This document shows positions 8,008 to 16,284 of a stretch of DNA of 64,000 bases, piece by piece; positions within the stretch are counted from its first letter, which is position 1, and every line of letters starts with the position of its first letter. The position numbers were made by a program, and so were the translations under genes. Origin of the DNA: Ruminococcaceae bacterium Marseille-P2935 (GTDB taxonomy: Bacteria > Bacillota > Clostridia > Oscillospirales > Ruminococcaceae); the NCBI GenBank assembly GCA_900104565.1, contig LT629952.1:372001-436000 (forward strand). Reading direction: 5' to 3'. Below the pieces are notes generated by a model. That model was not told the origin of the DNA. It made no database searches and saw nothing but the letters and a program-made list of their open reading frames with translations.

Positions 8008-9564
8008 ATGAAACAATACCATAAAACCAGTTTAGCTATGCTTATGGCGGGAACCGCGGCTTTATTGCTGGCAGTTTTGATCATTCTGATTCAACTGTTG
8101 CCGGTATATCAACGTGGAGAAAAACTCACTCAAAACAGCTGGTATTTTGACAGTCAAAGTGACCGATCTGTGCTATTGGCGATGGGGCCATATGCAAATT
8201 TGTCGTCCTCTATTGGGCTTGTTCGTCAATTAACCCTATCAAATTGCAACGTTTTAGCTGTAAAGCTAAACACCGTTACAGATTCAGCAACCGCTATAAA
8301 ACAGGCTTTTTTTCGCTTACAGGATAAGACGGATGGGCAGGGGAAGATATTATATCTGGGACAAGGGTATGGAGGCAGTTTATCAGAAGTTGTAGAAGCT
8401 TCCAATGAAAAATTATCCGCCATAATTTTAGTGGCACCGCGTGTTGAAGAAATAGATCATCAGACAAAATTGAATATTCCACTGTTGATGCTTGGCAGCA
8501 CCAATGATGAAAAAACTTCGGCAGCTTCCATTACCGATTTATATAACAGCCTGACGGGTGAGGATATCCATTCGATAGGAGCAATGTTCAAAGCATCAAA
8601 AGAAAATATTAGCTTAGTGATGCAAACCAGTTTTGTGCATCAGGATCTGTTGTCCAGTTCGCAAATTACGGAGCAATTGTTTCATTGGGTTAATCAGTCT
8701 ACCAATTTTACACATGTGGATATATTGGAAAATAACACACAGAATACCGCTTTAATCCCGCAGGGAACCGAGAACCTATTGAAGTGGATGCGAGTAGTAT
8801 TATTAGCAGGCGTGGTTTTGATTTTATTGGGAGCGTATCGCTTGTTCATCATTCATACGATTGACCTAAGCTATACCATAACACCGGTGCGGATCAGCAA
8901 AAACTTTAACTTTATTGGCGTTAAATTTGGGGTTGTACTGGCAGCCATTCCAGTTTTATTATTATTCGGGTGGATTTTAAATTTCATTGCTCCATCTATT
9001 CCGGTAAACGATTTGGCTGCGGTTGGGATTGCCGCAGGGATTCCAGCTTGCATGTACTCGCTATACCTGGTTGGAAAAGCACCGGCCACTAACGGAAAAA
9101 TGCGGTTTATGAAATCACAATCTACCCTGTCAAAAAGCTTTTTGGCGGTTGGTATTTGGACCCTGTTTTTGCTGTGCGGTCTCTTTTATCGCTCTGCAGG
9201 TGCTTTTTATGTTGGTTTTTTACAGAATGGTGTAGCGTTTTCTTCGGTAACCTTTCTGCTTTGCCTATTTGGTTTTTATATTGTTCTGTATGAGATGAAC
9301 TTAATGGATGCAGGAAAGAAGTCGTTACCAATGAAGCTGATTTACCAATTACTTCGATTCTTGCCTGCTTTATTATGGTGTATAGTGATGCTGACGCTTA
9401 ATCACCCTTCCGATATTCGGCTTTTTGTACAAAACTTTGTTTTGCTAGGGGTATTAACACTGTTTGGAAGACTGATTCAGATAATTTCGGGTAAGGTATG
9501 GTTGGCGGCGCTGCTTATGTCTTTCAGTTTTATTTATTTTTACAGCCCAACAATTTTATTTTAG
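8008..9564 (+). CDS. Multi-pass membrane protein with an alpha/beta-hydrolase-like external domain
   Basis: 518 residues from the ATG at 8008, which has GGAGG eight bases upstream. One hydrophobic segment lies near residues 10-32. It is followed by about 220 residues resembling a degenerate alpha/beta hydrolase: strand-like VLLAMGPYANLSSSIG, then ILYLGQGYGGSLSEVVE where GxGxGG replaces the GxSxG nucleophile elbow, then LNIPLLMLGSTNDEK. From about residue 260 to the end there are about seven hydrophobic segments. The missing serine suggests a non-catalytic domain. I do not recognise a named family. It is followed by an Smr gene and a membrane metalloprotease-like gene on the same strand with short gaps. 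Confidence 0.7.
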   Translation: MKQYHKTSLAMLMAGTAALLLAVLIILIQLLPVYQRGEKLTQNSWYFDSQSDRSVLLAMGPYANLSSSIGLVRQLTLSNCNVLAVKLNTVTDSATAIKQAFFRLQDKTDGQGKILYLGQGYGGSLSEVVEASNEKLSAIILVAPRVEEIDHQTKLNIPLLMLGSTNDEKTSAASITDLYNSLTGEDIHSIGAMFKASKENISLVMQTSFVHQDLLSSSQITEQLFHWVNQSTNFTHVDILENNTQNTALIPQGTENLLKWMRVVLLAGVVLILLGAYRLFIIHTIDLSYTITPVRISKNFNFIGVKFGVVLAAIPVLLLFGWILNFIAPSIPVNDLAAVGIAAGIPACMYSLYLVGKAPATNGKMRFMKSQSTLSKSFLAVGIWTLFLLCGLFYRSAGAFYVGFLQNGVAFSSVTFLLCLFGFYIVLYEMNLMDAGKKSLPMKLIYQLLRFLPALLWCIVMLTLNHPSDIRLFVQNFVLLGVLTLFGRLIQIISGKVWLAALLMSFSFIYFYSPTILF

Positions 9565-9576
9565 GAGTGTTTCACG

Positions 9577-9918
9577 ATGGGATGCAAGGTAGTAAATTTG
9601 GAAGCTGGAATGCCTTCAGTGCAGACGGCGCATGTTTTACTGAACCAAGCTTTAATATCCGCCAGAGCAAATCGAATAAAAGCTATTAAATTTATTCATG
9701 GCTATGGTTCTTCGGGGCGTGGCGGTGCGATCAAACAGGATGTACACCGGACCTTGTTAGAGAAGAAACGGGCTGGAATAATAAAAGAATTTGTAAAAGG
9801 GGAAGATTTTGATCCGTTTCACTCTACTGCGCGTAAAGTATTGGAGCTTTGTCCAGAATTAAATCGGGATAGTGATTATAATCGGGGAAACGACGGGATT
9901 ACGATTGTAGTGTTTTAG
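9577..9918 (+). CDS. Smr domain protein
   Basis: 113 residues, almost entirely one Smr (small MutS-related) domain. The VNLEAGMPSVQTAHVLLNQAL helix is followed by the signature IKFIHGYGSSGRGGAIKQDVHRTL near residues 45-65 and a C-terminal strand GITIVVF. Smr domains bind or nick nucleic acids; free-standing ones in Firmicutes act in RNA or DNA cleavage. The exact role here is unknown. Its start lies 12 bases after the preceding stop. Confidence 0.85.
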   Translation: MGCKVVNLEAGMPSVQTAHVLLNQALISARANRIKAIKFIHGYGSSGRGGAIKQDVHRTLLEKKRAGIIKEFVKGEDFDPFHSTARKVLELCPELNRDSDYNRGNDGITIVVF

Positions 9919-9936
9919 CAAAGGGGCGTGTCCCAG

Positions 9937-11046
9937 GTGAAGAAATGGAAATTAAAACGTTGGCTATTTTTATTGCTGGTTCCTATCTCAATTTTATTTA
10001 CTTATCTCGCCAAGACCCATCCAGATGAAACAGAAAAAATATTTTCACGTGTAGTTTATCCAGCACTTTCTCAATTTATTTCAAAAATTACATCATTTAT
10101 CCCTTTTTCAATTGCCGAGGTATTTGTCATCCTTTCGGTGCTTGGTGCCATTGTAGGACTCATATTTTTTATTTTATTTTTGTTAAAAAATCGTAGCAGG
10201 TGGAAAGAAATAATAATACGGGCAACAGCTAGTTTGTTAGCGGTTGCTTCGGTCTTGTTTTTTTTCTTTACCATTAACTGTGCGTTAAATTACTATCGTT
10301 ACCCATTTACCTACTACAGCGGATTAGAAATTCGCCCTTCAACCCAGGATGAGCTGGTTGAGTTATGCAGAACTTTGATTCATCAGGCAAATAAACAGCA
10401 GAATTTAGTGATGCGAGATCAAAATGGCAGGATGATATTGTCTGGTTCAAGTATATATCAAACTGCCAAACTTGCTCAAAGTGCTTACCAAAAATTAGGG
10501 GAACAATATGAGGTGCTGGCAGGGGATTATGCTCCGCCAAAACCGGTTTTACTCTCAAAAGCAATGTCTTACTGCCATATTTCCGGTATTTATTTCCCAT
10601 TTACCTTTGAAGCGAATGTAAATGTTGATATACCAGATTATTTGATTCCTTCCACTATGTGTCATGAATTAACGCACTTGAGAGGTTTTATGCGGGAGGA
10701 CGAAGCTAATTTTCTTGGTTTTTTGGCCTGCCAAGAATCTGACAGCCCTGATTTTCAATACAGCGGTACTATGCTGGCATTGGTATATAGCATGAATGCT
10801 CTTTATGCGGTAAATCCTGATTTACATAATCAGCTAAGCAGAATGTATACGGCCGAAGTATTAAACGACTTTATTTATAATGCGGAATATTGGAAACAGT
10901 TTGAAGGGACAGTTTCCCGCGCTGCAACAGAAGTAAATGATACTTATTTAAAGGCGAACAGCCAGCAAGATGGAGTAGAAAGCTATGGCCGAATGGTTGA
11001 TTTGCTTCTCGCCTATTACCGCCAAGGAGGTTTTTTGGAGGCATAG
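9937..11046 (+). CDS. DUF3810 membrane protein with a zinc-protease HExxH motif
   Basis: About 369 residues. Hydrophobic segments near residues 12-30, 50-80 and 93-115 are followed by a soluble C-terminal region. That region has MCHELTHLRGFMREDEANF near residue 240, an HExxH metal site plus a downstream Glu, the pattern of gluzincin-like metallopeptidases. The organisation matches DUF3810. Substrate is unknown. The GTG at 9937 is preferred because AAGGGG lies ten bases upstream; a GTG at 9928 is only one base from that site. It follows the Smr gene by about 18 bases and may be cotranscribed with it. Confidence 0.8.
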   Translation: MKKWKLKRWLFLLLVPISILFTYLAKTHPDETEKIFSRVVYPALSQFISKITSFIPFSIAEVFVILSVLGAIVGLIFFILFLLKNRSRWKEIIIRATASLLAVASVLFFFFTINCALNYYRYPFTYYSGLEIRPSTQDELVELCRTLIHQANKQQNLVMRDQNGRMILSGSSIYQTAKLAQSAYQKLGEQYEVLAGDYAPPKPVLLSKAMSYCHISGIYFPFTFEANVNVDIPDYLIPSTMCHELTHLRGFMREDEANFLGFLACQESDSPDFQYSGTMLALVYSMNALYAVNPDLHNQLSRMYTAEVLNDFIYNAEYWKQFEGTVSRAATEVNDTYLKANSQQDGVESYGRMVDLLLAYYRQGGFLEA

Positions 11047-11175
11047 CTAGCAATTACCCTTACATGTTTACACATTTTTTGGTTAAAATCGACAAGATGT
11101 TGTGAAAATACACAATAGTAATCAACTATAAAAAAGACTATAATAGAATGGATAAAAAATAAGGGGAAATTGTGT

Positions 11176-12996
11176 TTGATTAGAGAAGATTTGAGAAATA
11201 TTGCAATTATTGCCCACGTCGACCATGGCAAAACCACACTGGTTGATGAAATGCTTAAGCAGGGCGGTGCATTTCGTGAAAACCAGGTAGTGGCGGATCG
11301 CGTTATGGATAATGGCGATTTGGAACGTGAGCGCGGAATTACAATTTTAGCCAAAAATACCTCCTGCTATTATGAAGGGGTCAAAATCAATATTATTGAT
11401 ACTCCGGGTCATGCTGACTTTGGCGGAGAGGTGGAACGAATTTTAAAAATGGTGAATGGTGTTGTGTTGCTGGTTGACGCAGCAGAAGGCACCATGCCAC
11501 AAACGCGGTTTGTACTGCAAAAATCGTTGGAGCTTGGCCACAAGGTTATTATTTGTGTGAACAAGATTGACCGTCCTGATGCACGTTTAGGCGAAGTTGA
11601 AGATGAAGTATTAGAGCTTCTGCTCGATTTGGATGCTACGGAAGAACAACTGGAAAGCCCGATTGTTTATTGTTCTGGCCGTGAAGGAATTGCTTCTCTT
11701 TCAGCTGACGAAAGAGGAACTGATTTAAAACCACTGTTTCAGACAATTTTAGATCATGTTCCTGCTCCGGAAGGTGATCCGGACGGGCCTCTGCAGATGT
11801 TGGTGTCTTCTATAGACTATAATGAATATGTGGGACGTATTGCAATTGGCCGGGTAGAACGCGGTACTGTAAGAGTGAATCAAGAGGTAACAGTATGCTC
11901 TTATACAGACTCTAAGCCTCAATACAGAGGGAAAATAGTAAGTCTGTATGAAATTGAGGGCCTGAAAAGAGTACCCTGTGAAACTGCTTCAGTAGGCGAT
12001 ATTGTTTGTTTTTCTGGCATAGAAAAAATTACGATAGGCGATACGATCTGTGACGTTTTAAATCCAGAGCCGCTTCCTTTTGTCAAGGTGGCAGCACCTA
12101 CCGTCGAGATGACCTTTTCGGTAAATGACAGCCCATTTGCAGGCAGGGATGGAAAGTTTGTTACCTCTCGCCATCTGCGTGAGCGGTTATTTAAAGAGTT
12201 ATTAAAAGATGTTTCCCTGCGTGTAGAAGAGACTGAAACCACCGAGGCGTTTAAAGTATCTGGCCGTGGTGAAATGCATCTTTCTATTTTAATTGAAACT
12301 ATGCGCCGTGAAGGCTATGAGTTTCAGGTGAGCACTCCCCGGGTGCTGTTCCAGGAAATTGATGGCGTACTGTGCGAGCCAATTGAAAAGCTGGTTATTG
12401 ACGTTCCAGAGGAATCCATGGGTTCTGTCATGGAAAAAATGGGCCAGCGCAAGGGTGAACTGGTGCATATGAACCCAGTTGGAAACCGTATGAAAATAGA
12501 ATTTCGTATCCCTTCCCGCGGCTTGTTTGGTTACCGAAGCGAGTTTTTAACAGACACACGGGGGGAGGGAATTCTAAGCGCCGTGTTCGATAGTTACCAG
12601 CCTTATAAGGGTGAAATTCCAAAGCGGCCAACCGGTTCATTGATTGCGTTTGAAAGCGGAGATTCCATTACCTATGGTTTGTACAATGCTCAGGAAAGAG
12701 GTACTTTGTTTATTGGTGCCGGTGTACCTGTGTATGAAGGTATGGTAGTAGGGCAATCCCCAAAAACAGATGACCTTGTTGTAAATGTCTGCAAGAAAAA
12801 GCAGCTTACCAACACCCGTGCATCCGGCTCAGATGACGCCTTGCGTTTGATTCCTCCTAAAATCATGAGTTTGGAGGAATCGCTGGAATTTATTACCGAT
12901 GACGAATTAATTGAGGTTACTCCCAAAAATATTCGTATTCGTAAAAAAATACTTTCTCATGCGCAGCGTATGAAACAGGCAGCGAAGAATAAGTAA
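11176..12996 (+). CDS. typA: Ribosome-associated GTPase TypA/BipA
   Basis: About 606 residues. TypA binds ribosomes and helps large-subunit assembly and stress growth. The G1 motif AHVDHGKTT is at about residues 11-19. The switch I segment ERERGITI, G3 DTPGHADFGGEV and G4 NKID follow in order. Downstream are EF-Tu-like, EF-G-like and TypA-specific C-terminal domains ending in a basic tail. The likely start is TTG at 11176 (MIREDLRNIAIIAHV), nine bases after AAGGGG; TTG 11170 is only three bases from it. The length matches the family. Confidence 0.97.
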   Translation: MIREDLRNIAIIAHVDHGKTTLVDEMLKQGGAFRENQVVADRVMDNGDLERERGITILAKNTSCYYEGVKINIIDTPGHADFGGEVERILKMVNGVVLLVDAAEGTMPQTRFVLQKSLELGHKVIICVNKIDRPDARLGEVEDEVLELLLDLDATEEQLESPIVYCSGREGIASLSADERGTDLKPLFQTILDHVPAPEGDPDGPLQMLVSSIDYNEYVGRIAIGRVERGTVRVNQEVTVCSYTDSKPQYRGKIVSLYEIEGLKRVPCETASVGDIVCFSGIEKITIGDTICDVLNPEPLPFVKVAAPTVEMTFSVNDSPFAGRDGKFVTSRHLRERLFKELLKDVSLRVEETETTEAFKVSGRGEMHLSILIETMRREGYEFQVSTPRVLFQEIDGVLCEPIEKLVIDVPEESMGSVMEKMGQRKGELVHMNPVGNRMKIEFRIPSRGLFGYRSEFLTDTRGEGILSAVFDSYQPYKGEIPKRPTGSLIAFESGDSITYGLYNAQERGTLFIGAGVPVYEGMVVGQSPKTDDLVVNVCKKKQLTNTRASGSDDALRLIPPKIMSLEESLEFITDDELIEVTPKNIRIRKKILSHAQRMKQAAKNK

Positions 12997-13000
12997 ATGA

Positions 13001-13039
13001 AAAGAAGTAATCGCAAAATATGTGATTACTTCTTTTGCT
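13001..13039 (+). terminator. Terminator after typA
   Basis: AAAGAAGTAATC at 13001-13012 pairs exactly with GATTACTTCTTT at 13024-13035, with an 11-base loop and T-rich tail. Confidence 0.8.
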
Positions 13040-13411
13040 ATATCACTTTATAGTTTAAATTTCATGGTAAAATCTAGAAAAACACTTCAGCAGGGCTGTA
13101 TTCTGTGAAAGACTGTTGTTGAAAAACTTTTAAGGTACTGAAAGTATGGAATGTTGCAGGATAAGAACAGAGGTGATTGCTTGGCTTCTTTTCTTTAGGT
13201 AAACCGCATAATTGGGGGATGTTATTGCCGGCTCAGTACACGGGGTATAACCTACACGTACAGCAACCCGTATTGGTTAAGTCTGTAATTTATAAAATCA
13301 AATTAATTTTATTATCATAATTGTTGTAATAGCATTTTTATGCTCTAATACTCCAGTTTACAGTACCATGTTAAAAGTTCGTAATAGCCGATTAAGAAGG
13401 AGAAGAACGGT
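13040..13411. other. Intergenic region, no supported gene
   Basis: About 370 AT-rich bases between typA and the next small gene. A 33-codon frame from 13219 preceded by GGGGG is too short and featureless to call. The last 15 bases carry the AAGGAG ribosome site of the next gene. Confidence 0.5.
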
Positions 13412-13591
13412 ATGAAAAGATACGAGTATGTACCCATAGAAAATACCAAAATGTTTGGTGCTAAGTTCGAAGGGTATCGTGAAATAATTAATGAATATGC
13501 GGAAAAAGGGTATCGTTATGTGGGATATATTCCCTCAGAGATAGCTGGAATTTTAATAAAATTTGATTTGGTTTTTGAAAAAGAAAAATAA
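13412..13591 (+). CDS. Small DUF4177-like protein
   Basis: 59 residues. AAGGAG lies nine bases upstream of the ATG. The sequence has the pattern of DUF4177: MKRYEYVPIEN at the start, then HREIINEYAEKGYRYVGYIPSE-like centre (here YREIINEYAEKGYRYVGYIP), and a final strand LVFEKEK. The fold is predicted to be a small alpha/beta protein; no function is established. It is a single-gene unit followed at once by a strong terminator. Confidence 0.8.
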   Translation: MKRYEYVPIENTKMFGAKFEGYREIINEYAEKGYRYVGYIPSEIAGILIKFDLVFEKEK

Positions 13592-13622
13592 AAAGGGCAG
13601 CGAATAATTGCTGCCCTTTTTA
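13591..13622. terminator. Bidirectional terminator between the DUF4177 gene and thiT
   Basis: AAAAGGGCAGC and GCTGCCCTTTT form an 11-bp stem with an 8-base loop. A-rich and T-rich flanks let it work in both directions for the two convergent genes. Confidence 0.85.
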
Positions 13623-13649
13623 TTTTTGTATGGGGTAATACAAGTGATA

Positions 13650-14231
13650 TTAGACTAAATGCGTTGCCTCAGGATTACCAATATTGGTCAGTAAAGAACC
13701 AATTACGCCAGCACCTATACAGGTGATAATTAGTTCCGGTCCCATGTAGGAACCATTATAACCCAACGAGTAAACTACAGCACCCATTCCTTCGGGAGCC
13801 CAGGCGCCCCAAAGCAGCACACCCGAGACAAAGTGGCAGATAAAACGGCCAAATACGACTACTGCGCTTCCGCAAATCAGTTCCAACGATTGTTTTTTGA
13901 GTTTCCCTTTAAACATTCCGCCTAGTCCAAGTATGGTATATGCCAAAATATAATCTAAAAAGATAGCGGCAATCAAGGTTCCCATGTCAATACCCCGTAA
14001 ACCGTTGATCCCCAAAATAAGCTGTAGTAAAGCATTGGCAAACCCGGTTGCTAGACCCCATTTTATACCGTGCCGATAACTGATTAAAATAATCGGTAGC
14101 ATGCTGCAAATCGTGATAGAACCTCCATTAGGCCAAAACTGGAAACTTAAAAAGGGAAGCGATAAAACAGCAGAGACAGCAAGCATTAAAGCACATTCCA
14201 CCAGTTTTCTTGTTCTTGTTACAGTTCTCAT
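13650..14231 (-). CDS. thiT: Thiamine ECF transporter substrate-binding subunit ThiT
   Basis: 193 residues with about six hydrophobic segments. ThiT is the S component that binds thiamine and works with the shared EcfAAT module. Family landmarks are the NGGSITICSMLPIILISYRHG segment, a following GFANALLQLILG stretch and a C-terminal half with WGAWAPEGMGAVVYSLGYNG, which lines the thiamine site in ThiT. The ATG at 14231 has GAGGAGG eight bases upstream; longer frames run into the riboswitch and are rejected. A TPP riboswitch with terminator precedes the gene, which agrees with the function. Confidence 0.92.
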   Translation of the reverse strand: MRTVTRTRKLVECALMLAVSAVLSLPFLSFQFWPNGGSITICSMLPIILISYRHGIKWGLATGFANALLQLILGINGLRGIDMGTLIAAIFLDYILAYTILGLGGMFKGKLKKQSLELICGSAVVVFGRFICHFVSGVLLWGAWAPEGMGAVVYSLGYNGSYMGPELIITCIGAGVIGSLLTNIGNPEATHLV

Positions 14232-14280
14232 AGTAGACCTCCTCAAAATTGTTAGACAATTAGGTATGGAGTAAGAAAAT

Positions 14281-14313
14281 AAAAAGCACGTAATCTTTGC
14301 CAGATTACGTGCT
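14281..14313 (-). terminator. thiT: TPP riboswitch expression-platform terminator
   Basis: AGCACGTAATCT and AGATTACGTGCT form a perfect 12-bp stem with a 5-base loop. On the minus strand a T-rich tail follows. It lies between the aptamer and the thiT start. Confidence 0.85.
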
Positions 14314-14321
14314 GCGAACAT

Positions 14322-14412
14322 TTCTGTTTTCCTACGCTGGCATTATCCAGATCAGGTTATGGGTTAGAAATTTTGGATTTCCTCTCAGCCGAGCCTACTC
14401 AGCACCCCCGTA
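14322..14412 (-). promoter_or_regulatory. TPP (THI-box) riboswitch
   Basis: Read on the minus strand the aptamer begins GGGGGTGCTGAGTAGGCT, continues CTGAGAGGAAATCC, and ends ACCTGATCTGGATAATGCCAGCG. These are the conserved THI-box segments. When thiamine pyrophosphate binds, the adjacent terminator should form and shut off thiT. Confidence 0.95.
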
Positions 14413-14705
14413 TCTACTTGTCCAGGCATAATCATACACAAAATATTATTGTTTGTCAACACCGTTCCGCCAAAAACTTGTTTTTTCTTCCTGGCATCGT
14501 TATACTGGTAAAGGTGGTTCCAGAGACGCTAATTTTTCAAATGAACCAAGCATATTCAAAAAATGTGAAACTCGTGTGTTTACAAGCCTTTTATAAAGGG
14601 ACCCTGGTCTCACTACGGTAAACCGTTCCTGTTATTTTTTGTTTCATATAGCAGGTTGTGTTTTTTATTATTATACTGTCCCAAAGCAGTAGAATGGAGC
14701 ATACA

Positions 14706-15365
14706 ATGAAAAAATTATTTATTTTTGATTTAGATGGAACTTTGGTAAATTCGATAGAGGATTTGGCAATTGCGTGTAATGTTGCGCTGCAGGAATACCA
14801 TTTTCCGGTTCATGATGTGGATTCGTATCGTTACTTTGTTGGGGATGGTGTACGGGAACTGATTCGGCGGGCATTACCCGAAAGCGAAAGAAATAAGGAA
14901 GAGATGATCGAAGCCGTTCTGAACAGTAATATGAAATATTACAGCAGTCATTATTTGATACATACAAAACCCTATGAGGGTATTATTGAAGTAATGCAGG
15001 CATTAAACAGGCAGAATATTTACTGTACAATTTTCTCAAACAAGCCAGATCTTATGGTGCAAAGAATATCTACTGAATTATTTGGCGGGTTATGCGCAGC
15101 GGCATATGGCCAGAGGGAGAACGTTCCCAAGAAACCGGATCCCAGCACAATATTTCAACTGATGCAGCAATTCAACTGTAGAAGGGAACAGGTCATGTAT
15201 GTCGGAGATTCGGGGGTTGATATGCAGACCGCAAAAAATGCCGGAGTGGATTCTATTGGAGCTTTATGGGGATTTCGTACAAAAGAAGAGCTGGAAGCGA
15301 ATGGAGCCCTTGCAATTGCAACAAAACCAGAAGATATTTTAAAAATTCTGAAAAAAATGCATTGA
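14706..15365 (+). CDS. gph: HAD-family phosphatase, phosphoglycolate phosphatase type
   Basis: 219 residues. HAD motif I FDLDGTLVNS is at about residues 6-15. Motif II is near ...FSNKPD, and motif III and IV are K in KKPDPST and GDSGVDMQTAKNAG. A helical cap lies between motifs I and II. The family removes phosphate from small metabolites such as 2-phosphoglycolate; the true substrate cannot be read from sequence. The ATG at 14706 has GGAG seven bases upstream. The gene stands alone between divergent thiT and the T-box leader. Confidence 0.85.
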   Translation: MKKLFIFDLDGTLVNSIEDLAIACNVALQEYHFPVHDVDSYRYFVGDGVRELIRRALPESERNKEEMIEAVLNSNMKYYSSHYLIHTKPYEGIIEVMQALNRQNIYCTIFSNKPDLMVQRISTELFGGLCAAAYGQRENVPKKPDPSTIFQLMQQFNCRREQVMYVGDSGVDMQTAKNAGVDSIGALWGFRTKEELEANGALAIATKPEDILKILKKMH

Positions 15366-15390
15366 CAAGGCATTTTATTTCGGTTAGAAT
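15362..15390 (+). promoter_or_regulatory. Sigma-A-type promoter of the isoleucine T-box operon
   Basis: TTGACA at 15362-15367 and TAGAAT at 15385-15390 are separated by 17 bases. It overlaps the end of the preceding HAD gene and precedes the T-box leader. Confidence 0.8.
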
Positions 15391-15672
15391 AATCACAACA
15401 TAGAAAAAGGCATTGATAGGGACGGCTTTTCCTATCCATTCACAGAGAGCCGGTGGTTGGTGTAAACCGGTAATGGTAAAAAAAGCACATCACCCTTGAG
15501 CTGAGGATTGAACCACCAATATGGTTAAGTAGGTTACTCCGTTTGATCTCGTTATCGATCAAGGATTTGTTGGAATCCGAGAAAGCGGCATTTTATTTAT
15601 AAAATGCAATTTGGGTGGTACCGCGGGTATTATAATAGCTCGTCCCTTTTTAGGGACAGAGCTTTTTTTATT
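15391..15672 (+). promoter_or_regulatory. T-box leader with apparent isoleucine (ATC) specifier
   Basis: The leader has the AGAGAG motif near 15443, a GGTTGGTG distal stem, the T-box TTGGGTGGTACCGCGGG at 15611-15627, and a terminator (AGCTCGTCCC / GGGACAGAGCT plus T-run) at 15637-15670. Aligned with the tyrS T-box in this same window, the triplet ten bases before the end of the shared TTGAGC / TTGGAGC segment is ATC at 15489-15491, where tyrS has TAC. Uncharged tRNA-Ile should therefore promote readthrough into the two downstream genes. The leader is certain. The codon assignment is by alignment only. Confidence 0.9.
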
Positions 15673-15693
15673 TACTAAAATAAGGAGGCGTCG

Positions 15694-16284
15694 ATGATGA
15701 GTACAAAAATAGCCGAAATTGCAGAAAGAATTCGCACACTGCGGGAGATTATGGAAATTACCGTAGAGGAAATGGCACAAATTACGGGTATGAGTGTTCA
15801 GGAATATCAGCAGCTAGAAAGTGGGGAATATGATTTTTCCTTTACCTTTTTGTTTCAATGTGCCGAACGTTTTGGCGTAGACATGATTGAACTACTCACC
15901 GGTGACCAACCCAAATTATCTTTTTATTCCATTGTTCGCAAAGGAAAAGGGCTTCCTATTACGCGCCGCAAAGGCTTTACCTACCAACACCTGGCGCCGA
16001 CTTTTAAAAATAAGCTGGCAGAGCCTTTTATGGTAACAGCACCCTACCGGGAAGAAGAGCAGGATCAGCCGATTCATCTTTCCTACCATGAGGGTCAAGA
16101 GTTTGACCTGGTGCTAAAAGGCAGGCTTAAAATAGTTTTTGAAAATCATGTAGAATATTTAAATGAAGGTGACGCTGTTTATTATGATTCCGGCCATGGC
16201 CATGGAATGATCGCCACCAATGGAGAAGACTGTGTGTTTTTAGCGGTGGTGCTGAAAGATCATGATGGGGAGGAGAAGAAATAA
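15694..16284 (+). CDS. XRE-family regulator with C-terminal cupin domain
   Basis: 196 residues. Residues about 8-65 form a helix-turn-helix of the XRE type (IRTLREIMEITVEEMAQITGMSVQEYQQLESG). Residues about 110-190 form a cupin_2 barrel (EGQEFDLVLKGRLKIVFENHVEYLNEGDAVYYDSGHGHGM). Such regulators usually control the adjacent metabolic gene in response to a small ligand. It is the first gene after the isoleucine T-box, and its stop codon overlaps the start of the acyl-CoA synthetase gene. AAGGAGG precedes the tandem ATG codons at 15694 and 15697; the second has the better spacing. Confidence 0.88.
   Translation: MMSTKIAEIAERIRTLREIMEITVEEMAQITGMSVQEYQQLESGEYDFSFTFLFQCAERFGVDMIELLTGDQPKLSFYSIVRKGKGLPITRRKGFTYQHLAPTFKNKLAEPFMVTAPYREEEQDQPIHLSYHEGQEFDLVLKGRLKIVFENHVEYLNEGDAVYYDSGHGHGMIATNGEDCVFLAVVLKDHDGEEKK

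Noticed and set aside
14373-14621. 82-codon frame near thiT
   Set aside because: Its first part is the reverse complement of the TPP riboswitch.
15489-15520. Proline (CCA) specifier in the GAACCACC segment of the first T-box
   Set aside because: Alignment with the tyrS leader places the specifier earlier, at ATC.
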